A stretch of 64,000 nt of DNA from Sulfurimonas sp. (GCA_026988315.1 JALSLJ010000095.1:24433-88432); one strand, 5' to 3'. Shown: positions 46,238 through 55,230, numbered from the stretch's first letter. The notes: a model not told the origin generated them from the letters alone. Program-made: numbers and translations.

Positions 46238-46265
46238 AATTTACTGTAGCTCGTTACAGTAAATT
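46238..46265 (+). promoter_or_regulatory. Hairpin-forming palindrome ahead of the GGDEF-EAL gene
   Basis: AATTTACTGTA and TACAGTAAATT form perfect 11-base arms around GCTCGT, 27 bases before the start codon at 46293. A run of six T's follows eight bases later. It could end part of the transcript (attenuator) between the YfiR-like gene and the enzyme gene, or be a dimeric operator. Confidence 0.5.
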
Positions 46266-46292
46266 ACGATACATTTTTTATAGGTAACAAAC

Positions 46293-48239
46293 ATGAAAAA
46301 AAGAAAGATACAATCGCTTTCTAGAAAAATAGTACTCTCAATCACACTCTTATCTTTATTTGCTTTGATAGTTATTTTTACAGTTTTTGAAAAAATCAAT
46401 AAAGAAGCATTTTATAATATTGAGATGGAAAAGGCCAATCTAATTGCGAGAACCATAGAACCACTAATAGCAATCAATCTCTATCTTGGATTAAATAATG
46501 ATAAAATAAAAGAAATATCACTACAGCTTATAAAAAATCCAAATATATTAGCTGTTAAAGTCATGCAATACAATCAAATCCTCAGTGAAATAAAATCTAT
46601 GGAGTATGATAATAACATAGAGAGTTCATTTATTGTAAATCAAACAGTTTATAAACCCAATTCTCAAGAAAAGATAGGCTCACTTGTTATAACCTACTCG
46701 AATCAAAACTACAAAGAGTTAACTAAAAAATATACAAACCTAACGCTTACCCTGCTTTTTGCACTTGGTGCACTATTTGCACTTTTTAGTCTTTATGTCA
46801 AAAAGCTCCTCTCCCCTTTAAGAAAAATCGCAAAATCTCTTAAAAACTATTCTCCAGACAGGGAGATAAATTTTCCGTACATATCTCAAAACAATGAGAT
46901 TGGACTTATATCAAATGCTTTAAATGATATGCAAGAAAAAATTATACAGTATGCAAAAAAACAAAAAAATATCAACCAGTTTTTAGAGGAAAAAATAGAT
47001 GAAAAAACAATAGAATTGCGTAGGCAACTTTATATAGACACTTTAACAGGATTACCTAACAGACTGAGTCTTATTAATGATATTGTAGGTGTTCGAGAGG
47101 GAGCATTGCTTATAATCAATATTGATTCTTTTAGAGAGATCAATGATTTTTTCGGACATATTGCAGGTGATAATATCTTAAGAAAATTTGCGAACAGATT
47201 AAAGAGTATGTTTGATGATGTTAAGTATATTGAGCTTAAGCGTCTCTCTGGCGATGAATTTGCCCTATTTTTCATGAAAAAACCTTCCTTGGAGCACTTG
47301 ACGCAAACAGCACAAAAACTTATTTTTGATGTAGAGAAAATGATATTTTTTCATGAAAACAATGAGATAGCGATAAGAATAACTGTGGGTGGAGTGCATC
47401 AAATAGATGGTGCTTTAGAAAAAGCGGATATCGCTCTCAAATCAGCAAAAAAACAGCACAAATCATTTCTACTTTATGATGAAAAATTAAATATTGAAGA
47501 ACAGTATAAAGAGAATATGGAGTGGGTGAAAAAACTAAAAAAAGCTATTAGACAAGATAAAATACTTCCATATTTTCAACCTATATATGATAACAAATCA
47601 GATAAAATTGCAAGTTATGAGTGCTTAATACGCCTTATAGACAGCGACAATAATGTCATTAGTCCTTATAAGTTTTTAACAATTGCCAAAAAGAGCAGAC
47701 TCTATAATAAACTAACAAAATTGATGATTAAAAAAAGTTGTCAACATTTTGAAAACATTGATAATGATTTTTCAATCAACCTATCAGTAGATGACATGCT
47801 TGATCCAGAGATTTTAGCGTATATTCAACAAAATATAAAAAAATACAATGTTGCTAAAAAAATTATTTTTGAAATTCTTGAATCTGAAGGGATAGAAAAC
47901 TATGAGGAGATCTCGGTATTTATAGATGAACTGAAAGCTCTTGGTTGTAGAATTGCCATAGATGACTTCGGTTCTGGGTATTCGAATTTTGAGCATCTTC
48001 TTAAACTCAATATTGATTACATTAAGATAGATGGTACACTCATTAAAAATCTTGATACAGACAAGAATGCACAAATTGTAGCCAAAACAATAGTTGACTT
48101 TGCAAAAAGATTGAATATTTTGACTGTTGCAGAGTTTGTTCATAATGAAGCTATCCATATAAAAGTAAAAGAGTTAAACATAAGTCGTTCACAAGGCTTT
48201 TATCTTGCAAAACCACAAGAAAAATTAAAACACAGCTAA
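46293..48239 (+). CDS. Membrane HAMP-GGDEF-EAL protein (second cassette)
   Basis: 648 aa. Membrane helices at about 14-32 and 148-170 border a periplasmic domain of about 115 residues; a HAMP segment (about 171-225) follows. The GGDEF domain (about 245-390) has DTLTGLPNRLSLIND and INIDSFREINDFFGH with the signature KRLSGDEFALFF, where Ser replaces the first Gly, so cyclase activity is possible but uncertain. The EAL domain (about 400-640) holds SYECLIRL, INLSVDDM, EILESEGI, IDDFGSGYSNF, YIKIDG and VAEFVHNEA and looks catalytically complete. The arrangement parallels YfiN partnered by a periplasmic YfiR. It lies 115 bases behind the YfiR-like gene, separated by a palindrome. Confidence 0.9.
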   Translation: MKKRKIQSLSRKIVLSITLLSLFALIVIFTVFEKINKEAFYNIEMEKANLIARTIEPLIAINLYLGLNNDKIKEISLQLIKNPNILAVKVMQYNQILSEIKSMEYDNNIESSFIVNQTVYKPNSQEKIGSLVITYSNQNYKELTKKYTNLTLTLLFALGALFALFSLYVKKLLSPLRKIAKSLKNYSPDREINFPYISQNNEIGLISNALNDMQEKIIQYAKKQKNINQFLEEKIDEKTIELRRQLYIDTLTGLPNRLSLINDIVGVREGALLIINIDSFREINDFFGHIAGDNILRKFANRLKSMFDDVKYIELKRLSGDEFALFFMKKPSLEHLTQTAQKLIFDVEKMIFFHENNEIAIRITVGGVHQIDGALEKADIALKSAKKQHKSFLLYDEKLNIEEQYKENMEWVKKLKKAIRQDKILPYFQPIYDNKSDKIASYECLIRLIDSDNNVISPYKFLTIAKKSRLYNKLTKLMIKKSCQHFENIDNDFSINLSVDDMLDPEILAYIQQNIKKYNVAKKIIFEILESEGIENYEEISVFIDELKALGCRIAIDDFGSGYSNFEHLLKLNIDYIKIDGTLIKNLDTDKNAQIVAKTIVDFAKRLNILTVAEFVHNEAIHIKVKELNISRSQGFYLAKPQEKLKHS

Positions 48240-48308
48240 GTAATACCAAACCAAGTATTATTTAGATAAAATTACAAAATTATTTTATAAGCAATACAAA
48301 GGTTAATT

Positions 48309-49424
48309 ATGGGTTTAAGTATCGGTCTTGTAGGACTTCCAAATGTAGGTAAATCAACAACTTTCAACGCACTCACAAAAGCACAAAATGCAGAAGCAGC
48401 TAACTATCCGTTTTGTACGATAGAACCAAACAAGGCAGTTGTTCCTGTTCCAGATAAAAGGTTAGCAGAGTTAGCAAAAATTGTTAACCCTGAAAGAATC
48501 CAGTATTCAACTTTAGACTTTGTAGATATTGCAGGTTTAGTAAAAGGTGCTTCTAAAGGTGAAGGTCTTGGCAATAAGTTTTTATCTAACATCCGTGAAA
48601 CAGAAGTAATTCTTCAAATAGTGAGATGTTTTGATGATGAAAATATTGTGCATACAGAGGGAAGTATTGATCCTTTACGAGATGTTGAAATTATTGAGAC
48701 TGAACTTATTCTTGCAGATATTGAAGTTTTACAAAATCGCATTGAGAGACTAAAAAAACAGGCAAAGGCTGACAAAGGCGCTAAAGCATCCCTAGAGATG
48801 GCTCAAGAACTTGTAGAGTTTTTAGCTGATGGTAATCTAGCTAGAAACTTCCCTGATGCAGATAGTGAAATATACCAACAACTCAATAATGAAGTAAGAT
48901 TTTTAACTAACAAAGAGATTATGTATGGTGCTAATGTTGATGAAGAGGGTCTAGAGGATGAGGGTGGTTCTGAAGACAACGAGTATGTTATAGCACTTAC
49001 TGAGCATGCTACAAAGAACAACTGTGAAATCATAAAACTTTGTGCCAAGGTTGAAGAGGAGCTTATCGGTCTCGACGATGAAGAAGCACAAGAGTTTTTA
49101 GAAGAGCTTGGTATTGAAGAATCAGGACTTGAACAAATTATACATAAAGGCTTTGAAAAGTTAGGTCTCATGAGTTACTTTACAGCTGGCGTCAAAGAGG
49201 TTCGTGCTTGGACTATACATCAAAACTCAACTGCCCCGCGTGCAGCTGCAGCTATCCATAACGACTTTGAAAAAGGTTTTATCCGTGCGGAGGTTATTGC
49301 CTATGACGATTATATAGAGTTTGGTGGTGAAGCTAAAGCAAAAGAAGCTGGAAAAATGAGACTAGAGGGTAAAGAATACATAGTTGCTGATGGCGATGTT
49401 ATGCACTTTAGGTTTAATGTTTAA
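48309..49424 (+). CDS. ychF: Redox-regulated P-loop ATPase YchF
   Basis: 371 aa, the usual 363-ish length for this Obg-related protein, which hydrolyses ATP rather than GTP and associates with ribosomes. G1 is GLPNVGKSTTFN (about 8-19), G3 DFVDIAGLVKGASKGEGLGNKFL (split over about 65-87), and the altered G4 'NxxE/NKEI' region appears as FLTNKEIMYGANVDE (about 198). A TGS domain ends the protein (about 288-371): SYFTAGVKEVRAWTIHQ, AEVIAYDDYIEFGG and GDVMHFRFNV. An acidic insert EEGLEDEGGSEDNEY (about 214-228) is longer than in E. coli. AAAGG site before the ATG; a strong hairpin follows. Confidence 0.96.
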   Translation: MGLSIGLVGLPNVGKSTTFNALTKAQNAEAANYPFCTIEPNKAVVPVPDKRLAELAKIVNPERIQYSTLDFVDIAGLVKGASKGEGLGNKFLSNIRETEVILQIVRCFDDENIVHTEGSIDPLRDVEIIETELILADIEVLQNRIERLKKQAKADKGAKASLEMAQELVEFLADGNLARNFPDADSEIYQQLNNEVRFLTNKEIMYGANVDEEGLEDEGGSEDNEYVIALTEHATKNNCEIIKLCAKVEEELIGLDDEEAQEFLEELGIEESGLEQIIHKGFEKLGLMSYFTAGVKEVRAWTIHQNSTAPRAAAAIHNDFEKGFIRAEVIAYDDYIEFGGEAKAKEAGKMRLEGKEYIVADGDVMHFRFNV

Positions 49425-49444
49425 GCAATAATGGAAAACTATTG

Positions 49445-49480
49445 GTAATTCTAAGTTATAAATACATAACTTAGAATTAC
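49445..49480. terminator. Bidirectional terminator between ychF and psd
   Basis: A perfect 15-bp stem (GTAATTCTAAGTTAT with its complement) and a 6-base loop fill the gap between the convergent stop codons. It can end both transcripts, although the U-tract is short on each side. Confidence 0.75.
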
Positions 49481-49481
49481 A

Positions 49482-50300
49482 CTAACTAAGTGTAGCGATA
49501 GTTTGTCCATATTTTACATTATCGCCAGCTTTCACATCAAGTTTTAGCATATCTTTCTCAGCTAAAATAACAATAGTCGAACCCATCTCAAAACATCCAA
49601 AATCATCACCCTTGTTTTGATAAAGATTTTCATAAGAGTATGCTTGGCTTTTTTCTGCATCTGCATTTGTTTTAATTTTTGGCTCAAATGCAACCTGCAT
49701 AACACCAACATTTAAAGCACTCACAAGTATTATGTAAAATATCTTTTTAGATGGTGTCTCACACATCAAAACAACTCTTTCATTTTCTATGAAAAGGTTA
49801 AGTCTTTTTTTAAGAGATGGCATATTGACAGGATAAAATTTTCCAGGAATATGAACCGCTTTTAAAACTTTTAGGTTTGTTGGCATATGGTAGCGGTGGT
49901 AATCTTTTGGAGATAAATAAAAGTTAATAAATGTACCATTGTGAACTATATTTTTTTCCCCTTGAGTAAAGTGTTCACCAAGGAGTTCGTCACTCTTATA
50001 TCGCATCCCTTTAATCTGTAAGGCATACTCTTCACGCAATGAGCCACACTCTGATATGAAAGAATCGCATGGAGATATAAAATCATCAGCATCCAAAGAG
50101 TACTTTCTATCCTCTCTTAACTTTCTTGTAAAAAGAGCATTAAGAGAGTGGTATCTACTTGAAGCGTGGAACTCACTCATATCAAGCTCCATAAGATTTA
50201 CATAAGAGCTGTTTACAATCTTTTGAAACCATTGAGGAAACTCTTTGTTGGCGAATTTTCCAAAATTTTGTGAAATTATTGAAGTTATATGTCTCTTCAC
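49482..50300 (-). CDS. psd: Phosphatidylserine decarboxylase proenzyme
   Basis: About 272 aa from the GTG at 50300, which has an AAGGA site and begins four bases after the truD stop; an upstream in-frame start at 50330 would overlap truD. The membrane-associated enzyme makes phosphatidylethanolamine. The self-cleavage/pyruvoyl motif appears as MGSTIVIL (about residue 240), the LGST-type site. Other landmarks are PCDSFISECG (about 80), FYLSPKDYHRYHMP (about 133-146, catalytic His) and HIPGKFYPVN. The protein needs cleavage at Gly-Ser to become active. It is in a minus-strand unit with truD and efp. Confidence 0.94.
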   Translation of the reverse strand: MKRHITSIISQNFGKFANKEFPQWFQKIVNSSYVNLMELDMSEFHASSRYHSLNALFTRKLREDRKYSLDADDFISPCDSFISECGSLREEYALQIKGMRYKSDELLGEHFTQGEKNIVHNGTFINFYLSPKDYHRYHMPTNLKVLKAVHIPGKFYPVNMPSLKKRLNLFIENERVVLMCETPSKKIFYIILVSALNVGVMQVAFEPKIKTNADAEKSQAYSYENLYQNKGDDFGCFEMGSTIVILAEKDMLKLDVKAGDNVKYGQTIATLS

Positions 50301-50304
50301 TAAA

Positions 50305-51399
50305 CTAATCCTTATTATCTTTCTTCTCAACTAGCTTTCGCTTAGCTATCTCTTCTATAAGCACTGTTGCATAAGAGCCCTTAGGAAGGGTAAAGTTCAT
50401 CTCATACTGAGCTTCTACGGGCTTAAATCTACCCTCTATATCTGTTGGATATACCCACGCATATCTTCTTGCGCCATCAGCATTGATCTCATCGTTAAAA
50501 TCTTTTTCTATTGTTCCTGCGAGTCCAGAAGATAGTTTCACTTTTTTTCCACATAAAAGTCCTGTAACTGAGATATCACGCTTTAAAAATCGCTCTAAAT
50601 CCTCATCTGTATCTTCAAAGTCAAACAGTCTGCCATGTGGATAGTGCTCCATGATATCACCATGTATCATCTTAAATGGATGTTTTTGCTTTTGTAGCTT
50701 TTGTATCTCGTTGTGTGGTATATTTAAAAGAGACTCTAACTCCTCGGCTCCAAAATTTTGTACCAAAGTATTTATCTCTAATCTTCTACTCAGCCATAGA
50801 TTAAATAGATGACTTTGATAAGCACTAATAAGGAGTTTTTTTACCTTGTGATTACGCTCTTTTTTTTCACCCTTGGCAATTTTTTCACCAAGAATATGGT
50901 TATCGCCATAATTACCAAATCTTTGGTATCCAAAAAAGTTTGGCATTCCAAAATCGTTGATATTTTTAAGAGCTTCATCTATCTTTTGTGCAGATGTAGG
51001 GTTTACTTTTTTAAGCTTTATATAAAATCTATTCCCTTGTAAGTGCCCTATTCTAATCTTGTTGTTATGATAAGTCTTAGAGATGATTTTAACACTTTCA
51101 TGAGAAAAATTCTCAAGTGCCTCTTCATATTTTTTATGTAAAGAGATATACTGTTTTGTCATCGCATGTTTATCTTTAAGCCCAGCGTAACCTATCTCTT
51201 TATTTTTAATCCCTAAATGGTTTGCTAGCAAGCCAATAAGTTCAAAAGTGGAAAGCCCCTTTTTTCTTATAAAAAGAACAAGGTGCTCCCCCTCCCCTGA
51301 AAACTCATAAAGGGGTATCTCTTCAACAACAAAATCTCGAGGTGTTTGTTTAAAGTGAAAATCGATGCTAGAGTGTCCTAATGAGTAAAATCTGTCCAT
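50305..51399 (-). CDS. truD: tRNA pseudouridine(13) synthase TruD
   Basis: 364 aa. TruD converts U13 of several tRNAs to pseudouridine. The catalytic Asp lies in IGYAGLKDKHAMTKQYIS (about 73-90). RIGHLQGNRFYIKLKKV (about 117) and FGYQRFGNYGDNHILGEKIAKGEKK (split over about 158-182) match the family, and a TRUD insertion domain runs between them and the C-terminal barrel return (PVEAQYEMNFTLPKGSYATVLIEEI). The N-terminal DFHFKQTPRDFVVEEIPLY is standard. It starts six bases after the efp stop on the same strand and is followed at once by psd. Confidence 0.94.
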   Translation of the reverse strand: MDRFYSLGHSSIDFHFKQTPRDFVVEEIPLYEFSGEGEHLVLFIRKKGLSTFELIGLLANHLGIKNKEIGYAGLKDKHAMTKQYISLHKKYEEALENFSHESVKIISKTYHNNKIRIGHLQGNRFYIKLKKVNPTSAQKIDEALKNINDFGMPNFFGYQRFGNYGDNHILGEKIAKGEKKERNHKVKKLLISAYQSHLFNLWLSRRLEINTLVQNFGAEELESLLNIPHNEIQKLQKQKHPFKMIHGDIMEHYPHGRLFDFEDTDEDLERFLKRDISVTGLLCGKKVKLSSGLAGTIEKDFNDEINADGARRYAWVYPTDIEGRFKPVEAQYEMNFTLPKGSYATVLIEEIAKRKLVEKKDNKD

Positions 51400-51404
51400 T
51401 AAGA

Positions 51405-51971
51405 TTATTTAACTTTTCCTAAAAATTCACAATCAACAGTGTTGACTTTAATTAAATCACCCTCTAAAACATGGTAAGGCACTTGAACAACTGCTCCAGT
51501 TTCAAGAGTAGCAGGTTTTTTACTTCCACTTGAAGTATCGCCTTTAAAGTTTGGAGGTGTTTCAGTAATAAAAAGTTCCATAACTTCAGGAGCTGCTACA
51601 GAGATAGCTTTATTTTTAAAGAAAATCATATCAACATTTGTTCCATCTTTTAGCCACTTTGCAGCATCATCACACTGCTCATAAGTTAAACCGAGTTGAT
51701 CATATGTTTCATTATCCATAAACTGATACATCTCACCATCATCGTAGAGATATTGCATAGTTTTAAATTCGATAACTGGTACTTCAAACTTGTCTCCAGC
51801 ATGAACAGTTTTCTCAACCACTTTTCCATTTAAAAAGCTTTTCATTTTCATACGAACAAATGCTGCACCCTTCCCTGGTTTAACATGTTGAAATTCTACT
51901 ATTTTGTATGGCACTTCGCCTACAATTAAACGAACACCCTTTTTAATATCACTCATTCCGATAGTTGCCAT
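51405..51971 (-). CDS. efp: Elongation factor P
   Basis: 188 aa from the ATG at 51971 (AAAGG site 7 bases before), giving MATIGMSDIKKG; the 14 upstream codons that stay open are not part of EF-P. It is a tRNA-shaped translation factor that rescues ribosomes stalled on polyproline. The modification loop is VKPGKGAAFVR with Lys34 at the tip, the residue beta-lysylated by EpmA/EpmB in many bacteria. Domains II and III are normal (YDQLGLTYEQCDDAAKWLKDG, LETGAVVQVPYHVLEGDLIKV). It heads the efp-truD-psd unit and its promoter is probably the divergent AT palindrome at 52051. Confidence 0.97.
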   Translation of the reverse strand: MATIGMSDIKKGVRLIVGEVPYKIVEFQHVKPGKGAAFVRMKMKSFLNGKVVEKTVHAGDKFEVPVIEFKTMQYLYDDGEMYQFMDNETYDQLGLTYEQCDDAAKWLKDGTNVDMIFFKNKAISVAAPEVMELFITETPPNFKGDTSSGSKKPATLETGAVVQVPYHVLEGDLIKVNTVDCEFLGKVK

Positions 51972-52050
51972 TAACAAACCTTTTGCAAAAAATATTTTTG
52001 GAATTTTACACAAAAATGGCTTAAATCTTATAGTTTGTGTAAAAGTTCTT

Positions 52051-52069
52051 TGATATAATTATTATATCA
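52051..52069. promoter_or_regulatory. Palindromic -10 region for divergent transcription
   Basis: TGATATAATTATTATATCA is a perfect inverted repeat with a single central base. It contains TATAAT on both strands, so it can act as the -10 element for efp (minus) and for the leader of the 52285 gene (plus). A repressor site for a Fur-type protein would look similar. Confidence 0.5.
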
Positions 52070-52093
52070 GTCACTTGTAATTTCTATATATTT

Positions 52094-52198
52094 AACTCCT
52101 CTTTGGGTTCCAATATGCCAATTTTAATCAAAAATAGGTGAATATTGGATGTTCTGGAGTTGGTGTTATTTTTGATTCAGGACTTACCCTTTTTTTTT
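52094..52198 (+). ncRNA. Candidate structured leader or small RNA with pseudoknot and T9 tail
   Basis: Three complementary pairs are interleaved: AACTCC (52094) with GGAGTT (52156), TCCAATAT (52109) with ATATTGGA (52142), and AATCAAAAATA (52126) with TATTTTTGATT (52167). The first two nest; the third has one arm inside the hairpin loop and one downstream, which is an H-type pseudoknot or two alternative folds. Nine T's follow at 52190-52198. With a start near the -10 at 52054, the RNA would be about 130 bases. It may regulate the gene at 52285 or be a free small RNA; no known class is recognised. Confidence 0.45.
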
Positions 52199-52284
52199 AC
52201 CTATATTTTGTTTTTATACATTGTTATCTTTTGTATGCTATTTCAAGCTACAATAACATCCAGTTATTATAAGGAAACATAATT

Positions 52285-55125
52285 ATGAATAAAATATTTT
52301 TTGTCTCAACTTTTCTTCTAGCCACTTTGAACGCACATGAGTGCACTTATACAATAGAGATGAACTTAGATATGGATAAAGGTCTTATAAAAGGGTATGC
52401 GAGTATCTTTAGTGACCATCCTACATTAAAACTGCTAGATTCAAAAGCAAAAATTTCAGAGATTAAAAATGCTTCACTTAACATTGAAGGAAATATGCCA
52501 AACTTGGTACTCAAAGATGTCAATAAACCTGTAGAGATAGCATTTACTCATAGCTTTAGACCTATAAAAGGGGATGCGATAGTCTTAGAAGCTTGGTATC
52601 CAAAAATTGACATTATGTGTAAACATGAGACTATTATATCAAGCTCGGATGTTACTACCATCGTAGAAGCAACATCATCAAGAAAGGTTGGAGATAAAAA
52701 ACATTTTACATTTGATTATCCGCTTGATAATCTTAATATAATAGCCTCTAAAAACTACACTAGCAACTCTAAAATAACTAAAGAGGGGATGAAACTCTCA
52801 ACACATTTTTACGCCAATGATGCACATCTGTCTCAAAAATATTTACAAAAAACAGAGGAGTATTTCAGACTCTATAAAAATATATTTGGATTTTTACCCT
52901 TTAAAGAATTTAAAGTTGTAGAGACTCCGTTTCCTGCTGGATATTCTATGCCAACATTTACGCTCATTGGGCAGCAAATAATTGATAAAGATTTTGTATT
53001 TAACAGTTCATTAGGGCATGAGATTGTACATCAATGGTTTGGAAACTATGTTTACTCACCTTCTCAGGGAAACTGGGCTGAGGGACTCACTACTTTTTAT
53101 TCAGATTATCTATATGCCGATAAAAACGGCAAAGGGATTGCGTATAGAAAAGATATGCTCATCAAGTACAACTCTTATGTTAACAGTAAGAATGAGATTG
53201 CACTTATAGAGTTTATGCATAAAGAAAAAGAGAGTAAAAATGCAATTGGGTATCAAAAATCTGCATTTTTCTTTTATATGCTAGAGCAAAAAATAGGAAA
53301 AAAGGCTTTTAATAAAGGGATAAGACAACTACTGCAAAAGTATCCATTTAAAACCGCAAACTATAAAAATTTAAGAGAGATATTTGAAGAGGCATCAGGT
53401 AAAAAACTACTCGATTTTTTTAAAAGATGGGTGTATATGAAAGGTGCTTTAGAGTTTAGTATTAACAATGTAGGCTTGATGTATGTGGATGATAGCTATA
53501 CCCTTACTTTTGACACAACCAACAACATGATGAGTGGCTATATGCCTCTAACAATCTGTTCGGATGACGAGTGCTTATCAACAAAAATTGATTTAAGTCA
53601 AAAACAACACAGCTTAAAGCTAGATATAGAACCAACAAAAATAATATTTGATGAAAACTACAACATCTTTAGAAAACTCAATACAAAAGAGATACCTCCA
53701 GTTCTTTCAAAAGTGCTTCAAGCCAATGCTATTGCCGTTATCGACAGAGCTGATGAAAAGAAATTTTCTAAAATGAAGCATATTTTTAAAAATTTTAAAT
53801 TTGCTGATACTTTAACATTTGAGGAGCTAAAAAACAACAATATTTTTGTTCTAGGGGCAAATAATTCTTTACTCAAAAATATTGCTCTCCCTTTTGAAAT
53901 GCAAGGTGATGCAAAAATAGAGCTATTTAAAAATCCCCTCAACGAAAATAATGTTATCGCTGTATTTGAGATGAAAGAACTCTCTCGTTCTATCTTTTAC
54001 AAGCTCCAACACCTTGGAAAATACTCAACAGTAGTTTTTGAAAAAGGTGAAATTATACACAAAAGTACAAAACCATCACTCAAAGGGATCACTTATACTA
54101 TTAACCGTGATTCCTATGTTATAAAACCTAAAGTGGAAAAATTAAACGATATGATTGATGTAATTGTAAAAAGTAAGATTGTATATGTAGGCGAGAGTCA
54201 TACAGAGTTTTCCAGCCATCTCAACCAGCTAAAAATCATCAAAGCGATGTATAAAAAAGATAAAAACATGGTAATTGGTATGGAGATGTTTCAAAAGCCT
54301 TATCAAAAATATTTGGACGCATACATCGAGGGTAAAATAACAGAAAAAGAGATGGTTATAAAAACTGAGTATTTTAAAAGATGGAAATATGATTATGAAC
54401 TCTACAGACCTATCATATCTTTTGCCAAAAAACATAAAATTCGCATACTAGCACTCAACATTGATAGAGAGATAACAAAAAAAGTTGTTAGTGAGGGGAT
54501 GGATGCTTTAGATGATAAGCAACGAGCACAAGTACCTACATCAATAGACTTCTCAAACACAAAGTATAAAGAACAGCTTAGAATGATATACGGCATGCAT
54601 CAAACAGAGCGCTTTAAAAACTTTGAGCAATTTTACCATGCACAACTTATTTGGGATGAATCAATGGCAAACAATATGGTCACATTTATGCAAAAAAATC
54701 CCAAATACAATATGGTAGTTCTAGCTGGTAACGGGCATATCATGCATGGTCATGGTATCCCAAGTAGAGTTGAAAGACGAGGCTTTAAAGATTACACTAT
54801 TGCACTGAACTTTACAAAACCTGAGCCAGGGATAGCTGATTATCTACTCTATCCATCCGCTATAACTACTAAAAAAGCTACAAAACTTGGTGTTTACTTA
54901 AAAGATGGTGATATTCTTGAGGTGTTAGAGCTTGTTGAGAACTCTTTAGCAGAAAAAGCAGAAATAAAAGTGGGAGATATCCTTATAAAATATAATGATG
55001 TTCCATTAAAGAACCTATTTGCTCTAAAAACAGAGCTTGCCTTTATAGAAAAAAATGCAAAGCTTACAGTTCTTAGAGATTCTAAAGAGATAGAGGTAAC
55101 TATTGATTTTTCTAAAGTAAAGTAG
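52285..55125 (+). CDS. Exported M1-like peptidase / ChaN / PDZ fusion
   Basis: 946 aa with signal peptide MNKIFFVSTFLLATLNA. Residues about 150-410 are an M1 (gluzincin) peptidase: HEIVH at 245-249, followed by GNWAEGLTTFYSDY with the third zinc ligand Glu266. Spacing from the second His to this Glu is 16 residues, against 18 in classical M1. Residues about 620-850 form a ChaN/heme-binding-type domain: VYVGESHTEFSSH, GMEMFQKPYQKYLDAYI, ALNIDREI and VLAGNGHIMHGHGIPSRV. A PDZ domain closes the protein (about 855-946; LAEKAEIKVGDILIKYNDVPL). A periplasmic peptidase coupled to iron or heme handling is inferred. It has an AAGGAAA site and a 220-base leader. Confidence 0.85.
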   Translation: MNKIFFVSTFLLATLNAHECTYTIEMNLDMDKGLIKGYASIFSDHPTLKLLDSKAKISEIKNASLNIEGNMPNLVLKDVNKPVEIAFTHSFRPIKGDAIVLEAWYPKIDIMCKHETIISSSDVTTIVEATSSRKVGDKKHFTFDYPLDNLNIIASKNYTSNSKITKEGMKLSTHFYANDAHLSQKYLQKTEEYFRLYKNIFGFLPFKEFKVVETPFPAGYSMPTFTLIGQQIIDKDFVFNSSLGHEIVHQWFGNYVYSPSQGNWAEGLTTFYSDYLYADKNGKGIAYRKDMLIKYNSYVNSKNEIALIEFMHKEKESKNAIGYQKSAFFFYMLEQKIGKKAFNKGIRQLLQKYPFKTANYKNLREIFEEASGKKLLDFFKRWVYMKGALEFSINNVGLMYVDDSYTLTFDTTNNMMSGYMPLTICSDDECLSTKIDLSQKQHSLKLDIEPTKIIFDENYNIFRKLNTKEIPPVLSKVLQANAIAVIDRADEKKFSKMKHIFKNFKFADTLTFEELKNNNIFVLGANNSLLKNIALPFEMQGDAKIELFKNPLNENNVIAVFEMKELSRSIFYKLQHLGKYSTVVFEKGEIIHKSTKPSLKGITYTINRDSYVIKPKVEKLNDMIDVIVKSKIVYVGESHTEFSSHLNQLKIIKAMYKKDKNMVIGMEMFQKPYQKYLDAYIEGKITEKEMVIKTEYFKRWKYDYELYRPIISFAKKHKIRILALNIDREITKKVVSEGMDALDDKQRAQVPTSIDFSNTKYKEQLRMIYGMHQTERFKNFEQFYHAQLIWDESMANNMVTFMQKNPKYNMVVLAGNGHIMHGHGIPSRVERRGFKDYTIALNFTKPEPGIADYLLYPSAITTKKATKLGVYLKDGDILEVLELVENSLAEKAEIKVGDILIKYNDVPLKNLFALKTELAFIEKNAKLTVLRDSKEIEVTIDFSKVK

Positions 55126-55230
55126 TATTTTGCTGCAAATGATTATATAGTCAGCCAACCAAGAAATCGCTTCATTAAGTGGTTTTGTAAAGCTTTCTTT
55201 AGTATCGCTTGATAGATTAGGTGCCCTTAA

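Noticed and set aside
48803..49171. 122-codon minus-strand frame, rich in Ser, inside ychF
   Set aside because: It is the antisense of Glu/Asp-rich ychF sequence, lacks a ribosome binding site and any family pattern.
55126..55230. Open frames continuing after both the ChaN-fusion stop (plus) and the nadK stop (minus)
   Set aside because: Both are short, lack start codons and cover the same 105 bases; neither shows a recognisable motif. A gene remnant is possible but unsupported.
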